From assembly GCF_014635825.1 (NCBI RefSeq), contig NZ_BMDO01000013.1, forward strand, positions 1 to 64,000: a stretch of DNA of 64,000 nucleotides, read 5' to 3'. The notes beneath the pieces were generated by a model. That model worked only from the letters and a program-made list of their open reading frames with translations, searched no databases and was not told the origin of the DNA. Source of the DNA: Mucilaginibacter galii. GTDB taxonomy: Bacteria; Bacteroidota; Bacteroidia; Sphingobacteriales; Sphingobacteriaceae. Made by a program: the position numbers and the translations under genes. How positions within the stretch are numbered: the first letter of the stretch is position 1; each line of letters opens with the position of its first letter. Below are positions 17,630-25,936 of this stretch, piece by piece.

Positions 17630-18763
17630 ATGATAAGCACTATAAATATTAAGAATTTTAAGTCCATTAAAGATTACACGTTCCGTTTGCAAAACCTCAA
17701 TGTTTTGATGGGTATTAATGGCATGGGTAAATCAACATTTATTCAATCATTACTATTACTTAAACAATCTGGAAGGCTACAGTTTGGTGAAATACAGCTA
17801 AACGGCGATTATGTAAATATTGGAAACACCAAGGATGCTTTGTATCAATACAGTAAGAAAGAAAGCTTATCTATAAACTTAGAATTTAGTGATGGGGTAA
17901 CTCAAGAAATAAATACTAATTATGTCGTTGAGGCTGATTTGTTTACGATACCCAATCCGATTTTTACTGAAGAATTTTTCGGACAAACTCTTTTCACAAA
18001 CAATTTTCAATACTTAAATGCAAACCGCTTACCTCCGACTTCTGTTCACAGCAAGTCTTATTCAAATGTTGTAACCAATAATAATGTCGGTAACGCTGGA
18101 GAATTTGCCACGCATTTCATTGAAGTTCATGGAAACGATGATATTACTTTCTCTAACTTGCTGCACAAGGATTCGAAGTCTATTGATCCAGTAACAAATA
18201 AAGAGTTAATTAATAAAACGCTGATTAATCAAATTAACCTTTGGATGGGTGAGATTTCGCCTGGCATAAATATTAGAACTACATCAATTCCTAATTCAGA
18301 TTACGTGTTATTAGAATATGTTTACAAACAACCAAACTTTGGAAACACAAATAGGTTCAAACCAAACAATGTCGGTTTCGGCATTTCTTACGTTTTGCCA
18401 GTAGTCACTGCTATTTTATCGGCCAAGGCCAATGAGCTAATTATTATTGAAAATCCGGAATCTCATATACATCCTCGAGGACAAGCAGAATTGGGCAAAT
18501 TAATTTCGCTCGCTGCATTAAATGATGTTCAGATAATCTTAGAAACACACAGTGATCATATATTGAACGGAATTCGAGTAGCGACTAAAGACAACAATGA
18601 GTTGACTGGTAAAATTTCATTGTTTTATTTCGAGAGAGTCGTTGCTGAAAGTGAACAATTTTCTCAAATTACTCCAATTAAAATTGATAGTGCTGGTGAG
18701 CTTAGCGAATACCCAGATAATCTAATAGACGAATGGGGGAATCAATTACTTAAGCTTTTTTAG
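17630..18763 (+). CDS. AAA/ABC-type ATPase with DUF3696 end
   Basis: A 377-residue ATPase of the SMC/OLD-like AAA_21 group. Walker A is GINGMGKST (28-36) after INIKNFKSIKDY. The ABC-type signature region is NVGFGISYVLPVV (247-259), Walker B is ELIIIENPESHIHP (269-282), and the switch His lies in ETHSDH (305-310). The C-terminus (KIDSAGELSEYPDNLIDEW) matches DUF3696, typical of defence ATPases. It starts 1 bp after the DUF262 stop and ends 2 bp before the next gene, so it should form a complex with that partner. Likely role is sensor or gate of an effector. Confidence 0.88.
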   Translation: MISTINIKNFKSIKDYTFRLQNLNVLMGINGMGKSTFIQSLLLLKQSGRLQFGEIQLNGDYVNIGNTKDALYQYSKKESLSINLEFSDGVTQEINTNYVVEADLFTIPNPIFTEEFFGQTLFTNNFQYLNANRLPPTSVHSKSYSNVVTNNNVGNAGEFATHFIEVHGNDDITFSNLLHKDSKSIDPVTNKELINKTLINQINLWMGEISPGINIRTTSIPNSDYVLLEYVYKQPNFGNTNRFKPNNVGFGISYVLPVVTAILSAKANELIIIENPESHIHPRGQAELGKLISLAALNDVQIILETHSDHILNGIRVATKDNNELTGKISLFYFERVVAESEQFSQITPIKIDSAGELSEYPDNLIDEWGNQLLKLF

Positions 18764-18765
18764 AC

Positions 18766-19623
18766 ATGGAGCTTATTTTAAATGAACTATCTTTTTACCC
18801 TCTATGCGAAAGTAGTGAATTCTTAGAGGAACGTTTCAATTCATTCTTCAAAGCCTTTGACAAAGCTAAAGAATTATACAAGTTTAAGCACGTAAGTTTT
18901 CCTAATGGCTATCAACTAATGAAAGCCACCAGAGAACAAACTTTTTACGAATGGGTTGTCGGATTAAAAAATAATAAGACGAAACAAGCTATCCTCACTT
19001 TTCTACGAAAACCCTACGTAGACGACCTCAATCAGACCGAAACTGATTCTTACTTTAGTAGTAATTACAAAATTATTGATTCAAATGTTCCGACCCAAGA
19101 AAGCCCAATCGGCTTGGTGATTGCTTCAATTAAAAATTTGCCATCTGTAAGCCTTAATACCCATGCTTTTTGGAACAATACTAAAATACTGGTTTACAAG
19201 GTGATTGATGATTCTGTTTCTGACGAATACATGACGGCGTATAATATTTGTCTAGAAAGTGATTGGAACTCCATCAACCTTAACGAGTGGTCTAATCGAT
19301 GTTATGCCCACCTAATTGATGATCATGAGAAGATTAAACTTTATTTGAGATTTACTAAATATACTGTATCGTTCGAACAAACGTTTTTGGAACAATTTTT
19401 TGAATTGAAAAATACTGACTTCGAGCAATTCAAATATCTATTACTATTGATGAAAGACACTCATGAGCATCCCTTTAGCGGTGGCATGGGGCAAACAGAG
19501 AATTTAACTTATCGAGGAAAAGAAGCTTCGAAACGGGTTACCCAAGAAGATCGTTTGAGTTACACTTTAGAGAAAAATCACCTAACTTTTATTGCCTGCA
19601 AAGGTCATTACAAATTTCACTGA
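18766..19623 (+). CDS. Putative effector with C-terminal YoeB/Txe-like RNase domain
   Basis: A 285-residue protein. The N-terminal 225 residues (starting LNELSFYPLC) match nothing I can name, though this type of protein often follows DUF3696 ATPases. The last 60 residues fit YoeB/Txe mRNA interferases in order: LLMKDTHEHPFSGGMGQTENL, then SKRVTQEDRLSY, then IACKGHY. The YoeB catalytic residues are all kept: Glu245, Arg263, His281 and Tyr282. YoeB cleaves mRNA on the ribosome, so this could be the toxic arm of the operon, held in check by the ATPase. No YefM-like antitoxin is present. The fusion call is by eye; a divergent non-toxic fold is possible. Confidence 0.65.
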   Translation: MELILNELSFYPLCESSEFLEERFNSFFKAFDKAKELYKFKHVSFPNGYQLMKATREQTFYEWVVGLKNNKTKQAILTFLRKPYVDDLNQTETDSYFSSNYKIIDSNVPTQESPIGLVIASIKNLPSVSLNTHAFWNNTKILVYKVIDDSVSDEYMTAYNICLESDWNSINLNEWSNRCYAHLIDDHEKIKLYLRFTKYTVSFEQTFLEQFFELKNTDFEQFKYLLLLMKDTHEHPFSGGMGQTENLTYRGKEASKRVTQEDRLSYTLEKNHLTFIACKGHYKFH

Positions 19624-19923
19624 GCATTTTTGTACTACCGATTAATCATAAGTTTTCTGATTGAAGGAAGCAAGCCATGTTTTGGGCTGCCCAAAACGTC
19701 TTGTCAGGTATAAACCCAATCCCGCTATACTTCACTTTGTTTAGTGTAACTAAGATATCTTTTAAGGATTGGGCAAGGCCAAAAATAAAAGCTGTAATAT
19801 AATCCGCCGCCCCGTGAGGGTTTAATTAGTGGCTGACTTAAGTCTTGGCAGCATCAGCAGCCAAGACCTTCTTTAAAAATTCAACAAACCAAAATTGCTA
19901 TTTGGTCGGTATGTTAAATACTT
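19624..19923. other. Intergenic with two hairpins
   Basis: Between convergent genes. It contains a near-perfect 9-bp inverted repeat at 19679-19697 (GTTTTGGGC and GCCCAAAAC around one base) and the hairpin at 19842-19867. No gene seen. Confidence 0.5.
19842..19867. terminator. Hairpin between convergent genes
   Basis: GTCTTGGC pairs perfectly with GCCAAGAC around a 10-base loop. T- and A-rich sequence follows. It may terminate transcription from the selO side and from the operon side. Confidence 0.5.
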
Positions 19924-21522
19924 CTAAGAACTGCAGGATAACATGGAGCACCCTGCCTGTTCGGTAGCCCACCCTGGCCTGGTCTCGAAAAACTCTTCGA
20001 ACCTTTTTGAGTAAGGATCTTTGATGGCTTCCTGTAATTTGCGAAACAGCGTGTCCTCCCCTTTTTCCAGTTGCTCAATGGCTTGGTGAAGCAAGTAATT
20101 TCTTAGAACAAACCGGGGATTACTGCTTTGCATTTGGGCTTTGGCATCCTCGGCTGTACAAGCGTTAGCTTTTCTGCGGGTTTGGTATTTATGGATTAAA
20201 TGATGTAGCTGCGCCCTGCCCTCGGGGCTAAGGTCATCATAAAAGCTGCTTTGGAAGTAACTAACCACTTCCTGCTCAGTCTGGGCATCCAGTGGCAGGT
20301 CAATTAACAGCTGATAAAATATCGTCATATCGGGCTGTATGGCGGCCAGCATACTTTCAAACTCCTGAAAAATCTGGATATCTTCGTCCCTCACGTGGTC
20401 CAAACCCAGCTTGCCCCCCATCATGGCATAATACTTTGTCCAGTAATGCTCCTCATAAGTTTTCAGCACTTCCGATAAGCGATCAACGTCTTTGGATATG
20501 GGAACCAGTGCATTGGCCAGGCAACTTAGGTTCCAATAGGCCATATTGGCCTGCTTGCCAAAAGCATATCTCCTACCCGGCAGGTCGGTGGTATTTGGGG
20601 TGAAATCCGGGTCGTAGTTATCCAGGAATGAGTAGGGACCATAGTCGATGGTCAGGCCTAATACCGACATGTTATCCGTATTCATCACGCCATGTACAAA
20701 GCCTACCCTTACCCATTCTACGATCATACTTGCCGTACGTTCCACCACCTCGCCAAACCACCTGAGCACCTGATCTTCACCTTGGATATGCGGATAGTAG
20801 CGGGTGATAGTCCAGTCAACCAGGTTTTGCAAGCTATCTAATTCATTGCGTGCGGCCAGCATTTCAAAATTGCCGAACCTTAAAAAGCTGGGCGCAGTGC
20901 GGCATACGATAGCGCCCGGCTCGTAGGCTGGCCTGCCATCGTAGAACATGTCACGCACCACCTGATCGCCGGTAGTTACCAAGCTAAGTGCCCTGGTGGT
21001 AGGTACGCCCAGGTAATGCATAGCCTCGCTCATGAGGTATTCTCTCACGGATGAACGGAGTACCGCCCGGCCATCTGCCCGGCGCGAATAGGCGGTGGGC
21101 CCTGCCCCTTTTAACTGCACTTCCCAACTGCCATTGGTACTGCTGCCATCCACCGGCCATTCACCCAGGCAAATGGCCCTGCCATCGCCCAGCTGACCCG
21201 CCCAGTTACCGAACTGGTGGCCCGCATAACATAAAGCATACGGTTTCATATTAGCTGTTCCCAGGTTGCCACCCAGCAAATTAATATCGTCTTCATTCGG
21301 TCGTTCAATACCCAGTTCCTCAGCCAATTCGTCAGACCAGGCTAGTAGTGCAGGTTTAGCCACCGGGGTTGGCACAGCTTCGCTATACAATACGCCCGGC
21401 GTTTGCCGCGGCTTCAGGCTTCCGCTATGGTCCCCGGGAAAGGTGCCGCAAAAATCATACGTGAACCGATCTGAACTTAAATGCTGTTTCATAAAACTTA
21501 AAAATTGAAGTGCTGCTAACAT
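19924..21522 (-). CDS. selO: Protein adenylyltransferase SelO
   Basis: A 532-residue member of the SelO/YdiU pseudokinase family, which transfers AMP to Ser, Thr and Tyr of proteins under oxidative stress. Conserved blocks are visible: YAGHQFGNWAGQLGDGRA, VQLKGAGPTAYSRRADGR, SSVREYLMSEAMHYLGVPT, TAPSFLRFGNFE and GVMNTDNMSVLGLTIDYGP, which carries the metal-binding Asn and Asp. The C-terminus CSMLSCSS is the Cys-rich redox end where eukaryotic SelO has selenocysteine. The Met at codon 11 (21492) is a better start by family length. It lies 12 bp after the acetyltransferase gene, in the same direction. Confidence 0.93.
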   Translation of the reverse strand: MLAALQFLSFMKQHLSSDRFTYDFCGTFPGDHSGSLKPRQTPGVLYSEAVPTPVAKPALLAWSDELAEELGIERPNEDDINLLGGNLGTANMKPYALCYAGHQFGNWAGQLGDGRAICLGEWPVDGSSTNGSWEVQLKGAGPTAYSRRADGRAVLRSSVREYLMSEAMHYLGVPTTRALSLVTTGDQVVRDMFYDGRPAYEPGAIVCRTAPSFLRFGNFEMLAARNELDSLQNLVDWTITRYYPHIQGEDQVLRWFGEVVERTASMIVEWVRVGFVHGVMNTDNMSVLGLTIDYGPYSFLDNYDPDFTPNTTDLPGRRYAFGKQANMAYWNLSCLANALVPISKDVDRLSEVLKTYEEHYWTKYYAMMGGKLGLDHVRDEDIQIFQEFESMLAAIQPDMTIFYQLLIDLPLDAQTEQEVVSYFQSSFYDDLSPEGRAQLHHLIHKYQTRRKANACTAEDAKAQMQSSNPRFVLRNYLLHQAIEQLEKGEDTLFRKLQEAIKDPYSKRFEEFFETRPGWATEQAGCSMLSCSS

Positions 21523-21534
21523 GATGCCACGAAG

Positions 21535-21996
21535 CTAGGCGCGAACATTTTGATGGCTGACCATTTCGATGTGCTCGATGCCATCTTCATCGTAAGGATC
21601 ACCCGCTACAACAAATCCTAACGATTCATAGAATTTGGTAGCATACGTTTGCGCGCCAATCCGAATAGGTTTGGGGCCGAACAGATCCTCGCAACTTTGA
21701 ATGGCCAGCTTCATCACTTTCCTGCCCAGGCCTTTGCCGCGATATGTGGGCGAGGAAACGACCCTACCAATCGACACTTCCCCATAGGACAGGCCTGCCG
21801 GAACCAGCCTGCAATAGGCAGCCAGCTTACCTTCGCTAAAGAGCAGCAAGTGGTAGCATTGCTGGTCTTTATTATCCTAATCCAGGAATACGCAATTTTG
21901 TTCTACCACGAATACTTCACTGCGCAAGCGCAGCAGTTCGTAAAGTTCGTTAGTGTTCAGTTCCCCGAAAGACTTAACCTTGTGAATGTAGTTCAT
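21535..21996 (-). pseudogene. ElaA-type GNAT acetyltransferase with in-frame TAG
   Basis: From the ATG at 21996 the frame encodes a complete ElaA-like acetyltransferase: LYELLRLRSEVFVVEQNCVFLD, then a TAG (21877-21879), then DNKDQQCYHLLLF and the rest. The C-terminal part holds the acetyl-CoA loop GRVVSSPTYRGKGLGRKVM and FYESLGFVVAGDPYDEDGIEH. In ElaA proteins one residue stands between this Asp and DNKD, so the TAG replaces a single sense codon. The gene is otherwise full length (about 153 codons). It precedes selO by 12 bp. The product is truncated unless the stop is suppressed or is a sequence error. Confidence 0.75.
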
Positions 21997-22198
21997 AAAA
22001 TATGGTAAAGATAAGGTTTAAGGTCTTCTAAATATGAATTTCGACTACGAAGGGATCTGCTTTTGACGTAATCCTACGCAGGGTATGGCATAACGTTTCT
22101 GATCATAGCGCTCAACCTTGCAATCCAGCCACTTAGACATTCTTATATTATTATTGAACATTTTTCGATAGCTTCGTTCCCCTTTTGCTTCACCTGCC

Positions 22199-23452
22199 AT
22201 GAATAGTTACCTGTACGGAATAGATTTTGGAACCACCAATTCCGCTTTAGCCATATATAACGAGGAAACCCAAAATATTTGCCATACGGTGATCATTCCT
22301 TCGCTCATTTACTTTTTTGCTGACCGAAATGCAGGCTATGTAGTGGGCGACGAAGCCATTGCCGCTTACCTGGCTGACGGAATGAAAGGCCGCTTTATCA
22401 AATCGGTGAAACAGATCCTGTCCAGAAGCAGCTTTATTGAAACCCGTATCCAGGGCAAGCGGTACAATGCATCCGACCTCGTGGCGATCATCCTGACCGA
22501 GCTGAAGCAACGGGCCGATCAGTTGATACAAGAGAACTGCCGGAAAGCAGTGATCGGCAGGCCGGTCTTCTTCGATGATGACGACACCCAGAGAGACACG
22601 TTGGCACAGAACCGGCTGAACAAAGCCGTGGAGCAGGCCGGCTTCACCGAGGTGCGCTATCAGTTCGAACCCATAGGCGCAGCTTTTGCTTACGAAAGAA
22701 CGCTGACGCAAAGGGAAAACGTGCTGGTAGCCGACCTGGGGGGCGGTACCACTGATTTTACTTACCTGGTTCTCGACCCGGCCATGGCGGGCAGTAATGA
22801 CAGGAAAAAAGACATGATGGCAACAGGCGGCGTCTATGTAGGCGGTGACAGTTTGGATGCCGCCTTTATGTGGGAAAAAGGGACGCCTTATTTTGGCAAG
22901 CATACCCAGTACCAGGCAGCTCCCGGCAAGTACCTGACCGTACCCAAGTCGTTATTTGCCAACATCTGCTCCTGGGAGCAGATGAATTTTTTCAACAGCC
23001 TTCGCATCCAAAAAGACATCGAGAACTATTACCACTATTCGGGCAAAGACCGCAAATTCAGAAACCTGATCACCCTGCTCGAAAACAACCTGGGCTATTC
23101 GGTCTTCCGGGCTATAGAGCAAACCAAAATGACCTTATCCGCTGCCGACACCACACTGTTCAGTTATCACCAGATGGAAATCGATATGGAAGAACAGGTG
23201 AGCATAGATGAATATGAGCAGGTCATTGCCAAAGAAGTTGACCGGATCGCGGTAGCATGGGATACCTTTATGAATAGGCATAACATTGAACCCGGTGATG
23301 TGGATACACTTTTCCTCACGGGCGGCACCTCGCAGGTCCGCCGTATTCAAGAACTTTTCAGCGACAAAATGCCTCAAGTGAACTTGAAATCGGGCGATAA
23401 TTTTCAAAGCGTAGCCAAAGGTTTGGCTTATAGCGGGTATTTGTTCGGTTAA
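22199..23452 (+). CDS. yegD: Hsp70-family protein, YegD type
   Basis: A 417-residue actin/Hsp70-fold ATPase without the substrate-binding domain. Phosphate 1 is YGIDFGTTNSALAIY, phosphate 2 is VLVADLGGGTTDFTYLVL, and the adenosine motif is DTLFLTGGTSQVRRI. These match YegD, a short Hsp70-like putative chaperone. It is divergent from the ElaA/selO pair. Function beyond ATP binding is not established for the family. The base composition is clearly richer in GC than the defence island before it. Confidence 0.88.
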   Translation: MNSYLYGIDFGTTNSALAIYNEETQNICHTVIIPSLIYFFADRNAGYVVGDEAIAAYLADGMKGRFIKSVKQILSRSSFIETRIQGKRYNASDLVAIILTELKQRADQLIQENCRKAVIGRPVFFDDDDTQRDTLAQNRLNKAVEQAGFTEVRYQFEPIGAAFAYERTLTQRENVLVADLGGGTTDFTYLVLDPAMAGSNDRKKDMMATGGVYVGGDSLDAAFMWEKGTPYFGKHTQYQAAPGKYLTVPKSLFANICSWEQMNFFNSLRIQKDIENYYHYSGKDRKFRNLITLLENNLGYSVFRAIEQTKMTLSAADTTLFSYHQMEIDMEEQVSIDEYEQVIAKEVDRIAVAWDTFMNRHNIEPGDVDTLFLTGGTSQVRRIQELFSDKMPQVNLKSGDNFQSVAKGLAYSGYLFG

Positions 23453-23791
23453 TGAAATATAATTATAACCCAACTAGCGAAAGCTTGCTTCGATTAATGG
23501 GCTTTAACGTGCGGTACATAATTTAAATCACGTAAAATTGGAGTTCTTCCTAAACAAAACATAACGACCGCAGGAATTGCGGCGGACATCACGATGTAAT
23601 AATAGCTGCCAACCAGTTAACCTTATAGGTTACCCAACGGGCCATCGAAAACCATGGAAAAAACCATGAAATTTTCGGCCTTAAATGGAACAGACTTCGA
23701 AAATGTCTTCTAATTCCCTATTTAAATTCGGCTATTTGAATCGTCCGCATTGTCTTCCTGTTTTTCCCGGCTTTAAATCAAATCGGAATTT
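23453..23791. other. Spacer before the PRTRC block
   Basis: Apart from the short coding remnant at 23494-23615 I see no gene here. It is where the yegD region meets the mobile-element cassette. Confidence 0.45.
23494..23615 (-). pseudogene. Short membrane-transporter C-terminal remnant
   Basis: A stop-free frame of about 40 codons reads LVGSYYYIVMSAAIPAVVM and ends in LRDLNYVPHVKAH. This is one hydrophobic helix with a basic tail, as at the C-terminus of a major-facilitator transporter. A stop precedes it directly. Too short for certainty. Confidence 0.35.
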
Positions 23792-24001
23792 TCAATAACT
23801 ATAGGTCGAACTTACCATTTCCAGGTAACGTTTCTTCAAGGCCTCATGCGCCATCCCTTTCGTATTGGCCAGTTCAACAAATGACTTGACCACCCCTTCG
23901 CGGGTACGCCAGTCAAAGGAATAAACCAGCGTTTCCTTATTAATGGTCACTTTAAGCGGGATAGGTAAACGCAGGTCATGTGCCTGCTGCAGCATCACCA
24001 T
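23792..24001 (-). CDS. Small hypothetical protein at end of PRTRC operon
   Basis: A 69-residue protein starting MVMLQQAHDLRLPIP. Its ATG overlaps the end of the upstream gene (ATGGTGA), so translation is coupled. A second in-frame ATG at 23995 shares one base with that stop. Beta-strand-like VTINKETLVYSFDWR is followed by a charged helix. No family recognised. It is the last gene of the minus-strand cassette. Confidence 0.55.
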   Translation of the reverse strand: MVMLQQAHDLRLPIPLKVTINKETLVYSFDWRTREGVVKSFVELANTKGMAHEALKKRYLEMVSSTYSY

Positions 24002-24921
24002 CCGGCGGCGTGGTACTCCCCTTCGCACAACTCACCATACTGCAAGCGGTGCCCCAGTTTTAACAACTGGCAACGCCGCAAATCTAACACCGGTTTGTGC
24101 TTCTTCCTTTTGGCCTTACCCTTCTTAACCTTTAAATCTACCATTAACATCGCCTCGGTATACTCAGAATATCTTCCCTTTATTTCTTCCAACGCAAATA
24201 ACTTATTAAAACGAAACACCCGTCTCACATAATTTTTGCGGGATCGCTCCTGAGAAAGGAACACTTTTCGGTCGATAACCGCTTCGGTTATCATCGCCTT
24301 TTCTTCCGGTGGCAACACGGTATTCTTATACAGTTCCCGCAACAGGATCAAAACGGCAGGACGCTTCTCCCCTGCCTGTTCCTGATCCATCATCCTCGAA
24401 ATTTCAGCGGCAGTCAGGGAATCACCCCTTGCCATCAGGTTGCCCAAGAAGGCACTCAGACCATCCCCGACTACCGCTGGTTTCACCTCTCCAACCACTT
24501 CCAACTTACTACCCAACGGATATTTTGCCCTCAACCCCGCCAACTCCTCCAAAAATGCTGCACCCCTGCCGGGACATTCCTTGTCCAGTTCGGCAGCTTC
24601 CTGCTCCTCGGCATGCAGGAGCTTCTCCAAATCCTCGTACTGATGGTAACATAACCGCGTGTTAAAATGATGGTATTCGATCTCTTCTTTATTCATCGGC
24701 CGGGAAATAAAGGGCAGGGCATGGAACAAACCCATCGGCCTCCGGTTGCGGTCGCACCAAATCTCGGCGTGCATGAACACATAGATGCGTGGCGGGTATT
24801 TGGTTTGGGGCTTGAAATAATAATCCACCCTGCCGCTGGTTTTTCGCGGCAGGGCGTTCATGCGGTCGTACTCCACCTGTTCACGCGGGGTCATCACATA
24901 TCCCTCCTTAATTTTGACCAT
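23995..24921 (-). CDS. Hypothetical protein of the PRTRC cassette
   Basis: A 308-residue soluble protein, rich in charged residues and helical, with a Lys-rich stretch (VKKGKAKRKKHKP) near the C-terminus that could bind nucleic acid. No JAB metallopeptidase motif is visible, so it is not obviously PRTRC protein A. It lies 11 bp after the 66-residue gene and overlaps the final small gene. Function unknown; cassette membership is from position and strand. Confidence 0.6.
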   Translation of the reverse strand: MVKIKEGYVMTPREQVEYDRMNALPRKTSGRVDYYFKPQTKYPPRIYVFMHAEIWCDRNRRPMGLFHALPFISRPMNKEEIEYHHFNTRLCYHQYEDLEKLLHAEEQEAAELDKECPGRGAAFLEELAGLRAKYPLGSKLEVVGEVKPAVVGDGLSAFLGNLMARGDSLTAAEISRMMDQEQAGEKRPAVLILLRELYKNTVLPPEEKAMITEAVIDRKVFLSQERSRKNYVRRVFRFNKLFALEEIKGRYSEYTEAMLMVDLKVKKGKAKRKKHKPVLDLRRCQLLKLGHRLQYGELCEGEYHAAGW

Positions 24922-24932
24922 AACGGTAATAC

Positions 24933-25133
24933 TTAAGATTGCCTTTCGGCCAGTTTCAACAATTTTTGGTAAAGGTCTTGCCAGTAGGCCTGTTGCTTTT
25001 GCTGCAAGGCAATGTTCCGTTTACCGCTGAGGTGGTAATGCCGGTAATCATCGGCCTGCATCAGGGCAAGGTTCAAGTCAGTAACCTCCACGGCCTCGCC
25101 GTTCAGGTCATGTACAATTAATGGATTTTCCAT
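24933..25133 (-). CDS. Small helical PRTRC-linked protein
   Basis: A 66-residue protein: a short strand-like N-terminus (LIVHDLNGEAVEVTDL) and a Gln- and Leu-rich helix. Its start follows the stop of the ThiF-like gene by 1 bp, so it belongs to the operon. No motif recognised. Confidence 0.6.
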   Translation of the reverse strand: MENPLIVHDLNGEAVEVTDLNLALMQADDYRHYHLSGKRNIALQQKQQAYWQDLYQKLLKLAERQS

Positions 25134-25134
25134 A

Positions 25135-25932
25135 TCAGCCGACCTTGATCCCTTCCGTCCGGTAGTCTTGCATATTCTTGAAAAAGCCCCGGTAAAAGAG
25201 GTTATGGTCTTTCAGTAATTTCCAAAGCAGGGAGGCTGCTTCGTTGGCCAGTGTCGGGTTGATGAACAAGTCCTGCTTTTCCAAAGCCTCGGCAGCCGAA
25301 CAACTCGGCGTGTCGTCGCCCGTATCCGCTGCCCTGAGCAGTTCCCCGAATTCTTCGGTCACCAACGGCAGGGTGTCCACCGTGCAGTACTGCTCCAGTT
25401 TGGGCTGCTTCACAACGGTCACCGTTCCCAAAACGGCTTGTCCGGTCAGTTGCGTATTCCCGCAATCCAGCCAATACAACGGCCTGTCCCGGTCATGGCG
25501 GTTTTCCTTCGCCAGCCGTTTCAAGGCTTCGGCCACATCGAACCGTGCGGGTACACTATCTACACACGTCACGAAGATATTAGCCTTTCCCCCGCTGGGC
25601 AGTTTCTCCAAACCCGAAGCACTGTATTTCCATGTCACCGCTTTCCAGTTGGCACCCCAAAAGCGGTTGACGCGGTTAATGAGTGCCACGGATTTGTGCA
25701 AACCTACCTCCGCATCTGCGAACAACTGCCGGCCTTTATTGAATTCGGTCACCACGTCATCATCGTACAAATGAACGTGCAAGCCGGGATGACCAAGTGC
25801 CATGAGCGAAGCATGAATTTTGGCCAAGGCCATGACCATATGGCTGCCTGTCCCCCCGGCACCGATGAGGTTAATGGTGATGGGGTTCGTCGGGTTGATG
25901 AGCAGTTGGTCTGCAATATGGATAGCTTTCAT
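25135..25932 (-). CDS. PRTRC system ThiF family (E1-like) protein
   Basis: A 265-residue E1/ThiF-superfamily protein. The nucleotide-binding loop is NLIGAGGTGSHMV (21-33), followed by the acidic strand VHLYDDDVV and the helix with Asn and Arg (FNKGRQLF), as in E1-like adenylating enzymes. A candidate catalytic Cys lies in DTPSCSAAEAL. The family normally adenylates the C-terminus of a ubiquitin-like protein, here probably PRTRC protein C, which ends in GTKG. It sits 4 bp after protein B, whose sequence has an E2-like active site. PRTRC cassettes are typical of plasmids and integrative elements. Confidence 0.85.
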   Translation of the reverse strand: MKAIHIADQLLINPTNPITINLIGAGGTGSHMVMALAKIHASLMALGHPGLHVHLYDDDVVTEFNKGRQLFADAEVGLHKSVALINRVNRFWGANWKAVTWKYSASGLEKLPSGGKANIFVTCVDSVPARFDVAEALKRLAKENRHDRDRPLYWLDCGNTQLTGQAVLGTVTVVKQPKLEQYCTVDTLPLVTEEFGELLRAADTGDDTPSCSAAEALEKQDLFINPTLANEAASLLWKLLKDHNLFYRGFFKNMQDYRTEGIKVG

Positions 25933-25936
25933 GGGG

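Noticed and set aside
11675..22006. Stop-codon reassignment as the cause of the interrupted genes
   Set aside because: All three stop codons are involved, and each is also used as a normal stop by intact genes here.
23792..24921. Frameshift joining the last two PRTRC-cassette genes
   Set aside because: Overlapping ATGGTGA/TGATG is the normal form of translational coupling, so two genes are the simpler reading.
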